Positions 57,340 through 64,000 of a DNA stretch of 64,000 nt are shown piece by piece (the first letter of the stretch is position 1; every line of letters begins with the position of its first letter). The translations under genes and the position numbers were made by a program. Source of the DNA: Pseudorasbora parva (Eukaryota > Chordata > Actinopteri > Cypriniformes > Gobionidae); contig NC_090176.1 in NCBI RefSeq assembly GCF_024679245.1, positions 50,055,615 to 50,119,614 of the forward strand, written 5' to 3'. Under the pieces are notes generated by a model. That model saw nothing but the letters and a program-made list of their open reading frames with translations, made no database searches and had not been told where the DNA came from.

Positions 57340-57970
57340 GAACTTCAGTCATCCCAAAGAACCGCTGAAGAACCGCTGAAGAACCGCTGAAGAACCATAC
57401 AGAGGCTTAACAGGTTCTGTATATGATAATGGTGCTATATAGCACCTCAGTCATCCTAAAGAACCGGTGAAGAACCGCTGAAGAACCATACAGGGGCTTA
57501 ACAGGTTCTGTATATGATAACGGTGCTATATAGCACCTCAGTCATCCTAAAGAACCGGTGAAGAACCGCTGAAGAACCATACAGGTTCTGTATATGATAA
57601 CGGTGCCATATAGCACATCAGTCATCCCAAAGAACCGGTGAAGTACCGCTGAAGAACTGCTGAAGAACCATACAGAGGCTTAACAGGTTCTGTATATGAT
57701 AACGGTGCTATATAGCACCTCAGTCATCCTAAAGAACCGGTGAAGAACCATACAGGTTCTGTATATGATAACGGTGCTATATAGCACCTCAGTCATCCTA
57801 AAGAACCGGTGAAGACCCGCTGAAGAACCGCTGAAGAACCATACAGAGGCTTAACAGGTTCTGTATATGATAACGGTGCTATATAGCACCTCAGTCATCC
57901 TAAAGAACTGCTGAAGAACCGCTGAAGAACTGCTGAAGAACCGCTGAAGAACTGCTGAAGAACCGCTGAA
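57340..57970. repeat. Compound tandem array (70-91 bp unit with 12-bp subrepeats)
   Basis: Units of TATATGATAACGGTGCTATA, TAGCACCTCAGTCATCC and TAAAGAACCGGTG followed by one to three AAGAACCGCTG subunits and ACCATACAGGGGCTTAACAG. Length differs by loss or gain of the 12-bp GAAGAACCGCTG subrepeat. It lies inside the element at 56317. Confidence 0.9.
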
Positions 57971-58116
57971 TCACCAAGATTTGGTGCTACACAGCACTTA
58001 AAGTGGTTCCTCTATGATTACAAGCCAAAGAACCACTTTTAGTACTAAATAGCACCGTTTTTTTAGAGTGTACTAGTGCTATTTTAGTATCAGTTTTGAT
58101 ATTGACTTTGATTTTA

Positions 58117-58298
58117 CACTCTTAGAAGAAAAGGTTCTAGATAGAGCTAAAAAGGTTCAATAATGACAAGAAAGAACCCTTTTGGCACTTCTATATAGAT
58201 GTTCTATGGGTTCTATATAGAACCTTTTAGGGTTTCCAAATTTTTAGCGGCGATAGAACCTTTTAAGGTCCTATATAGAACCTTTTCTTCTAAGAGTG
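58117..58298. mobile_element. CACTCTTAGAAGAAAAGG MITE, 182 bp
   Basis: CACTCTTAGAAGAAAAGG to CCTTTTCTTCTAAGAGTG with TA on both sides. Intact small copy of the family split at 48374-48922. Confidence 0.88.
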
Positions 58299-58620
58299 TA
58301 GTGAAACTTTTAGTAATGTTGTGTTTTTTATGTTTATACCATGGTATTTTTAAAATACTCAGTTCTGATTGGCTCAAAGGTGTGTAATAAAACTGTTTAA
58401 TAATGCACAGCAGAGCTGTTGAATAATATAAAATAACACTATTAATCCATGCAAAATAGATTAATCCTAATTAACGTTACAAAAGTTATTCAGAGAAGTG
58501 ATTGTTTTTAGTCTTTTTTTTTGTCTGATTAACAATAAAAACACAGACAGCATCAGGAATATTAGGCTGCTGTCCCTTTAAGAGAGCCACGGATCCAACA
58601 TACTGATACGCACTGTTTAC

Positions 58621-59137
58621 TGTCACAAGCTGGGCTTGAACTCGGGTCTCTGGTGTGGTGAGTAGAGAGATCTACCCCTTAGCCACAGAGGTGGTGGTGT
58701 TGGACCCAAACGAAACACTCCAGGCAAAACTTCAGGGAAGGAAGATTTTTTAAAAAAAAAGGTATTTAGCAAGTCACAAAAATTCCAACAAAAGTTCTTT
58801 TCAGAATGAGGTAAGATCAAAAAAAAATATATATAGCAAAAATTAACAGGAGAAAGTAAAACTCCACGAGGGGAGAAAACAGAGCCAGAGAATACAAATA
58901 ACTAAGAAAACCTTACTTGAGACAGCTTAGAAGGACTGGGGATGACGCATAGCCAGGACTCACAAAAACTGAGTGAGGAACAAGTGAAAAAAAACACAGC
59001 TAAATACTCTAGGGAAAACAAGGCACAGGTGACCTGGATAAGGCTAACAAGGACACACGAGGAAGAACCAAGGCAGGGGGGAGCACAGGGGACCTCTAGA
59101 GGCCCGGAGACACACAACAGGAGGCAGGAAGCTGACA
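58621..59137 (-). repeat. 3' LTR of the Ty3/gypsy element
   Basis: On the minus strand it begins TGTCAGCTTCCTGCC right after the polypurine tract and ends CAGCTTGTGACA, giving the TG...CA ends (TGTCA/TGACA) of an LTR, 517 bp. It follows pol directly. No second LTR is found in the window, so the 5' LTR is lost or lies beyond. The end nearest 58621 resembles a tRNA (see the entry at 58632). Confidence 0.8.
58632..58685 (-). other. tRNA-like segment (A and B box) in the LTR
   Basis: On the minus strand TGGCTAAGGGGTA resembles a pol III A box. 42 bases on, GAGTTCAAGCCC resembles a B box (GGTTCAAnnCC), close to the spacing in tRNAs. The anticodon stem does not fold well, so this is a tRNA-derived or tRNA-like piece and not a working gene. 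Confidence 0.4.
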
Positions 59138-59149
59138 GGACCCCCTCCT
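59138..59149 (-). promoter_or_regulatory. Polypurine tract
   Basis: On the minus strand AGGAGGGGG (59141-59149), directly after the pol stop codon and three bases before the LTR's TG. Expected site of plus-strand priming in Ty3/gypsy reverse transcription. Confidence 0.75.
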
Positions 59150-62100
59150 CTAGGAACGGCTCCTGACGTTCCTTCCAGAACACCCCGGCCTCCGGGTGCG
59201 AAACTCTCGAATCAAACTTGGGTCCAGGATGTCCTTAGCTGGAACCCAGGAGCGCTCCTCCGGCCCGTAGCCCTCCCAGTCCACCAGATACTGCAAGGAG
59301 TTTTGGACCCTCCGGGAACCCAGTATCCAGTGCACTGTGTAGGCCGGCTGGCCGTCTATGATCCTGGGAGGTGGAGGGGGTCTGCATGGGGGGGCAAAGG
59401 GAGAAGACAAGACAGGTTTTAGTAAGGAAACATGAAATGTGGGGTTAATTCTAAGGGAGCGAGGGAGAAACAAACGATAAGAGACAGGGTTAACTTTCCT
59501 TGCAATGCGAAAAGGGCCAATGTATTTCTGGGAAAGCTTCTTAGATTCGACCCGGAGGGGCAGGTTTTTTGTGGCTAACCAAACTCTTTGACCAGCTCGG
59601 AAGTTAGGGGCCATCCGGCGGCGGCGATTAGCTTGGCTTTGGTATCTCTGGGAGGTCCGAAGGAGGGTACTTCGGGCCTTCTTCCATGTCCGCCTACAGC
59701 GTAGGACAAAGCGCTGGGCCGAGGGAACACCAACTTGCGCCTCTTCCTCAGGGAATAATGGGGGAATGTAACCGAACTGGCATTCAAAGGGGGACAAACC
59801 AGTGGCTGAGGACTGGAGGGTGTTGTGGGCATATTCAGCCCAAACGATATAACTGGCCCAAGACGTGGGATTACTGGCTGCCATACAGCGCAAGGTGGTC
59901 TCCAGATCCTGATTAATACGTTCCGTCTGGCCATTAGACTCTGGATGGAACCCAGATGATAAGCTGGCTGTGGCCCCAATAAGTCTGCAGAAGGCTCCCC
60001 AGAACCGGGACGAGAATTGGGGACCTCGGTCCGAGACGATGTCCAGGGGAATTCCAAAAATCCGGAAGACATGGTTCATGAGGAGCTCAGCGGTCTCCTT
60101 GGCTGAAGGCAGCTTAGGTAGGGGAATAAATCGGGCAGCCTTAGAGAACCGGTCCACAACCACCAGGATGACTGTTTTGCCCTGGGACGGTGGAAGTCCC
60201 GTATCAAAGTCCAGAGAAAGGTGCGACCATGGCCTGCGGGGCACAGGTAAGGGATGGAGCAGTCCCTGGGGCCGCTGACGTGTAGACTTCCCCTGGTTGC
60301 ACACAGGGCAGGCCTCCACATAGACCTGAACGTCCTTCTTTATGGACGGCCACCAAAACCGCCGCTGGAGGAAGTCCAAAGTGCGAGAACTACCTGGATG
60401 GCATGTTAAGGGCGACTCATGACCCCACTGCAAGACCCGGGCCCGGGCCCGGGCAGATAGAGGAACGTACAGGCGTCCAGCGGGACCACCGCCTGGATCA
60501 GGCTCCTGGGCAAGGGCCTCTCGTACCACTCTTTCCAGTTCCCACTGAAGAGGAGCGACAATCTTAGAACTCGGAATAATCGATGCCAGGGGCTTGTCTT
60601 GAGTTTCAGGAGAGTAGGCTCGAGACAGGGCATCTGGCTTAACATTCTTGGTGCCAGGTCTGTAAGACAGGAGAAATTGGAATCGATTAAAAAACAGGGA
60701 CCAACGTGCTTGCCGTGGGTTCAACCGCTTAGCCTGCTGGAGGTATTCCAGGTTCTTGTGGTCCGTGAGAACCTGGAAAGGATGCTGAGCCCCCTCAAGC
60801 CAATGGCGCCACTCCTCCAAGGCAAGTTTTACCGCAAGCAACTCTCGATCCCCCACGTGGTAGTTGCGCTCAGCATCAGACAGGCGGCGAGACATGAAGG
60901 CACAAGGGTGTAATTTTCCACCATCACTCCTCTGTGACAGGACAGCCTCAACTCCCACCTCTGAGGCATCCACCTCCACCACAAAAGGTCTTTCTGGGTC
61001 AGGGATCGAAAGAATAGGAGCGGAAGTGAAGCGGCGCTTGAGATCTTCAAAGACCCTCGCTGGCTCTGGACCCCAGTGAATCTTGGTTCCTCCTCCCTTG
61101 GTAAGTGCCGTCAAGGGAGCCACCACAGAGCTGAAATTCTTAATGAACCTCCTATAGAAGTTTGCAAAGCCAATGAACCGTTGAACCTCCTTGACTGTGG
61201 CAGGGGTAGGCCAGTTGTGAATAGCCTTGACCTTCTTAGGGTCCATCTCCAGGTGGCCAGGAGTGATGATGAACCCAAGAAACTGAGTCTGGGAAACATG
61301 AAATTCACACTTCTCTGGTTTTATGTAGAGATGATTATCAAGGAGTCTCTGGAGAACTCTGCTAACATGCCCCTCATGCTCCCTCAGTGACCTCGAGAAG
61401 ATGAGGATATCATCCAGGTATACGAAGACGAATAGATTAAGCATGTCCCGGAGAACGTCATTAATAAGGGTTTGGAACACTGCTGGGGCATTGGTGAGCC
61501 CGAACGGCATCACCAGATACTCGTAGTGCCCTGTTGGGGTATTGAAGGCGGTCTTCCATTCGTCCCCTTGCCGGATCCGCATGAGATGGTAAGCATTGCG
61601 GAGATCCAGTTTAGTAAAAATGGAAGCCCCTTGAAGTAGCTCAAAAGCAGTGGCCATGAGTGGAAGCGGGTATCGATTCCGAACCGTGATCTTGTTGAGG
61701 GCCCGGTAATCAATACACGGCCTAAGACCTCCATCTTTCTTTTCTACAAAAAAGAAGCCCGCCCCAGCCGGGGAAGTAGAGGCACGGATGATGCCGGCTG
61801 CCAAGGACTCCTTAATGTAGGCATCCATAGCGAAGCGCTCGGGGGAAGACAAGGAGAAGATCCGACCCCTGGGAGGGCAAGACCCAGGGAGTAGATCAAT
61901 GGCACAGTCGTAAGTGCGGTGAGGAGGTAAAGAGGTGGCTCGGGACTTGCTGAATACAGTCTTGAACCGATGGTAAACACTGGGGACCTGGGAAAGGTCG
62001 ACAGACTCATGAAACTCAGTACTAGGAGCTGAGGGACTCTGTAGCAGGCAGGTAAGTTGGCAAGTAGAACCCCAGTTCAGAATGGTACCAGTGGGCCAGT

Positions 62101-62461
62101 CGATCTGAGGATTATGTCTGCACAGCCAAGGGTGACCCAGGATAATTGGATACTCGGGGGAATCAATGAGATAGAAGGTCTCCTCCTGCTGGTGTTGAAA
62201 GATGGTAAGTCGCAGGGACTGAGTAATTTCTGTGACTTTGCCTGGTTCCAGAGGTCTGCCATCCAGGGCTGTTACTGCCTGGGGTTGAGGAAGTAGTTGG
62301 GTAGGGATCTTAAGTTCCTTTGCCAAGGTTATATCAAGGAAGTCACCTGCGGCACCAGAATCGATCATAGCCTGGACCCGGTGATGGTGGCCATCCCAGG
62401 ACAGAGTGGCTGGAACAGCTAGGACAGCGTTAGCAGGAGGAGCTCTTATTTTCCCCATCAC
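59150..62461 (-). CDS. pol: Ty3/gypsy chromovirus Pol polyprotein, intact frame
   Basis: 1103 codons without a stop. Domains in order: aspartic protease with [10 protein letters not shown] (residue 34 on); reverse transcriptase with LDLRNAYH (Asp286) and YLDD (348-351); RNase H with VEVDAS (Asp498) and LTDHKN; integrase zinc finger with H681, H688, C718 and C721; integrase core with Asp751, Asp811 (SDRGPQF) and Glu847 (TERIN), keeping the D-35-E spacing; a [12 protein letters not shown]-type module near 979; and a C-terminal chromodomain near 1040-1098 ([15 protein letters not shown]). The chromodomain places it in the chromovirus branch, which can target integration to chromatin. All catalytic residues are present, so the protein may be functional. 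The element is not autonomous here because gag and the 5' LTR are missing. Confidence 0.96.
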   Translation of the reverse strand: MMGKIRAPPANAVLAVPATLSWDGHHHRVQAMIDSGAAGDFLDITLAKELKIPTQLLPQPQAVTALDGRPLEPGKVTEITQSLRLTIFQHQQEETFYLIDSPEYPIILGHPWLCRHNPQIDWPTGTILNWGSTCQLTCLLQSPSAPSTEFHESVDLSQVPSVYHRFKTVFSKSRATSLPPHRTYDCAIDLLPGSCPPRGRIFSLSSPERFAMDAYIKESLAAGIIRASTSPAGAGFFFVEKKDGGLRPCIDYRALNKITVRNRYPLPLMATAFELLQGASIFTKLDLRNAYHLMRIRQGDEWKTAFNTPTGHYEYLVMPFGLTNAPAVFQTLINDVLRDMLNLFVFVYLDDILIFSRSLREHEGHVSRVLQRLLDNHLYIKPEKCEFHVSQTQFLGFIITPGHLEMDPKKVKAIHNWPTPATVKEVQRFIGFANFYRRFIKNFSSVVAPLTALTKGGGTKIHWGPEPARVFEDLKRRFTSAPILSIPDPERPFVVEVDASEVGVEAVLSQRSDGGKLHPCAFMSRRLSDAERNYHVGDRELLAVKLALEEWRHWLEGAQHPFQVLTDHKNLEYLQQAKRLNPRQARWSLFFNRFQFLLSYRPGTKNVKPDALSRAYSPETQDKPLASIIPSSKIVAPLQWELERVVREALAQEPDPGGGPAGRLYVPLSARARARVLQWGHESPLTCHPGSSRTLDFLQRRFWWPSIKKDVQVYVEACPVCNQGKSTRQRPQGLLHPLPVPRRPWSHLSLDFDTGLPPSQGKTVILVVVDRFSKAARFIPLPKLPSAKETAELLMNHVFRIFGIPLDIVSDRGPQFSSRFWGAFCRLIGATASLSSGFHPESNGQTERINQDLETTLRCMAASNPTSWASYIVWAEYAHNTLQSSATGLSPFECQFGYIPPLFPEEEAQVGVPSAQRFVLRCRRTWKKARSTLLRTSQRYQSQANRRRRMAPNFRAGQRVWLATKNLPLRVESKKLSQKYIGPFRIARKVNPVSYRLFLPRSLRINPTFHVSLLKPVLSSPFAPPCRPPPPPRIIDGQPAYTVHWILGSRRVQNSLQYLVDWEGYGPEERSWVPAKDILDPSLIREFRTRRPGCSGRNVRSRS

Positions 62462-62880
62462 AGCCCTCCTGTAGCTGGGTGGGGACAGGCGTTTCCCGAA
62501 AGCTCAGGGCAAGTGGAGCGAAAGTGTCCAGAAGAACCGCAGTAGAGGCACAGACGCTCTCTCATGCGTCGTTCCCTCTCATTAGGAGAAAGCCTAGAAC
62601 GGCCCAACTGCATGTCCTCCGGGGAATCCTGGAGCTGTTCAGGGGCCGGGAAAGCTCTGGATGATGGAACACTAACAGGAGAACCAAACCTGCTCAGAGG
62701 AACATGGGACTGAGACACTTGGCGGCGAATTGTTCTCCGCTCTCTCAGACGATTGTCAAGGCAGATGGCCATTGCTATGAGGGACTCAAGATCCTTAGCT
62801 GGTTCCCGGGTGGCTAACTCATCTTGAAGGAGCTCAGACAACCCTCCCTGGAAACAAACCCTATATCTGGCAACCAATGT
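62458..62880 (-). pseudogene. gag: Gag C-terminal part, 5'-truncated
   Basis: About 140 codons: [19 protein letters not shown] and [19 protein letters not shown] from the gag core end, a Ser/Pro-rich spacer, then a CCHC zinc knuckle [14 protein letters not shown] (C-X2-C-X4-H-X4-C), ending TGGL and a stop. The stop overlaps the pol ATG as ATGA, placing pol in the -1 frame. Homology ends near 62880, where another repeat begins; the N-terminal gag, leader, primer site and 5' LTR are absent. Confidence 0.88.
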
Positions 62881-63690
62881 TGATATTTCAAATCACCAAA
62901 ACAAACACGCCCCTATTTTAATAGCTCGGCCCCACACACACGCACACAACCCAGGCAACGACTATGGCGGAATCTGCCGAGGCTATGATGTCGTCAACAA
63001 GTGAAAGCCATGTGTGTTACTATGGTGATCCAGGTCCAATGTTCAGTGAAACGTTATCCCATCCCATCCCAAAAGCACAAACACAGTTGTCATGAACAAC
63101 TCGATAGCACGAGCACGACAGTCCAACTAATGTAACATATTACAATTATGACAAGATTAGAGGGATCAATCACTAAAAGAGGAACCAAAGGAAACAGACA
63201 TATATTAGGAGTTTATTATCTTACTGTTCGGACGCCTGAAACAGACAGAGGTTTATATGGTGTACAAATGACCAGGTCTTTATCATCGCTGAAGTGAACG
63301 ACGATACAATAGCAATTGGACAAGCAAGCAAATATATGAGCATATTCAAGTAAAAGCCAGCATACCGGTATATTAGTTCTGTCAAACCAAACAAAACCAT
63401 TGTTACTCGCCTATCGAGATGAAATAAAGCAACCTCGGCGTCCGATTGCAATCCTTGAGTTCTCTCCTGCGCTGGAAAGCTGATCGTAAGCCTTCCTTTG
63501 TTTCACAGACATTGTCTCTCTCTTTCTGTCTTCTCTCACCTCATGTCCATCCTGTGTGTCGTTTCTTTTGAATAATGACGCTCTCTTCTCCCCATTATTA
63601 GTAGACACGCCCCTTACTGCCGATTGGCTACAAGTTTGTTTTGGTACTCGGCCCGAGACATTTTTCTTAAGCATTTTTGAAAAATATCAC
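62881..63690. mobile_element. Probable non-autonomous DNA element abutting gag
   Basis: GATATTTCAAATCACCAAAA and CAAACACGCCCC on the left. The right end contains GGGGCGTG, ACCAAAACAAACTTG and GATATTTTTCAAAAAT when read inverted, so the two ends are imperfect inverted repeats. The interior (GGCGGAATCTGCCGAGGCTA) is non-coding by eye. It marks the breakpoint of the gypsy element. Confidence 0.45.
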
Positions 63691-64000
63691 TAACCCCACC
63701 TTAAAGATATAATAGACTATGTTTATGAGAAGACAGGCCTTTTGACAATTGTGTGTGAATGTCTGTTGAAGTGCAAGAAGACATGACAGAGAACTCAATT
63801 CAGCATTCGCACGCTGTCAGAGAAGCGTCTTTCTGTGTGCACACTTCGGTAACGGGTAACAAATTGAGTTTCCTTTTGTGGCTTCTTGCGCTTGAATATT
63901 TCAATTGGCAAAGCTTAAATTTCCGTGACTATGCAGCACTGGCTCGTCAACTGTCCTGAGCATCTTTCACAATGATTAGTCTCAAAGAATGAAAACGGCC
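63691..64000. other. Unclassified end of window
   Basis: No gag or LTR sequence resumes here, so the break at 62880 is more than a simple insertion. A frame at 63759-63959 shows no domain. Confidence 0.3.

Larger units (their letters stand above)
56317..58070. mobile_element. TA-flanked element with an internal array and insertion
   Basis: CACTCTAAAAAAATGGGTGC and, inverted, CACTCTAAAAAAACGGTGCT, each next to TA (56315-56316, 58071-58072). The interior was expanded by a tandem array (57340-57970) and invaded by the element at 56579. The frame fragments inside are non-coding. Confidence 0.82.

Overview
The window looks like genomic DNA of a cyprinid-type teleost. It is intron- and transposon-rich and carries long CA/GT microsatellites, Tc1/mariner elements with TA target sites, palindromic (foldback) MITEs with TTAA or TA target duplications, hAT-like elements with 8-bp duplications and a Ty3/gypsy chromovirus. 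These repeat types are typical of zebrafish and carp relatives. That assignment rests on recognising repeat families by eye, not on a database search. Nothing suggests bacterial, plasmid or phage DNA.

Host genes. The only convincing host gene is the 3' end of a plus-strand gene. Five exons (1-26, 4625-4727, 7972-7992, 8379-8399, 10403-10633) have canonical splice sites and matching phases. They join into one open frame ending in TGA at 10631. Two of them are 21-nt in-frame microexons. I do not recognise the protein. From there to the end of the window I find no other well-supported host gene, only weak exon-like fragments.

Layout. 1-4.3 kb: two 47-bp minisatellites in opposite orientation inside the first intron. 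4.6-10.6 kb: the gene's last exons, with hAT-like, MITE and Tc1 insertions in the introns. 13.9-14.9 kb: a CpG-rich block. 16.1-17.6 kb: a nearly full-length but broken Tc1 with long inverted repeats. 19.3-20.0 kb: a foldback element with a 51-bp array in its loop. 21.3-27.35 kb: a giant 21-bp array (about 270 copies, with an 882-bp higher-order duplication) between the two arms of a MITE. Its very long reading frames are an artefact of a unit length divisible by three. 28.4-29.6 kb: a second Tc1 of the family seen at 8.8 kb. 31.9-33.8, 36.5-38.0, 45.8-48.2 and 51.2-53.0 kb: transposons nested two or three deep. 41.1-44.8 kb: a 34-bp minisatellite split by a LINE-like retroposon and an hAT-like element. 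49.7-50.4 kb: a second array of the 51-bp unit. 56.3-58.1 kb: a TA-flanked element carrying another tandem array and an insertion. 58.6-62.9 kb: a minus-strand chromovirus with an intact pol frame, one LTR and a 5'-truncated gag.

The strongest general pattern is that several tandem arrays lie in the loop or at the broken arm of a palindromic transposon. This suggests that foldback elements seed minisatellite growth here. I found no new enzymatic or defence system.
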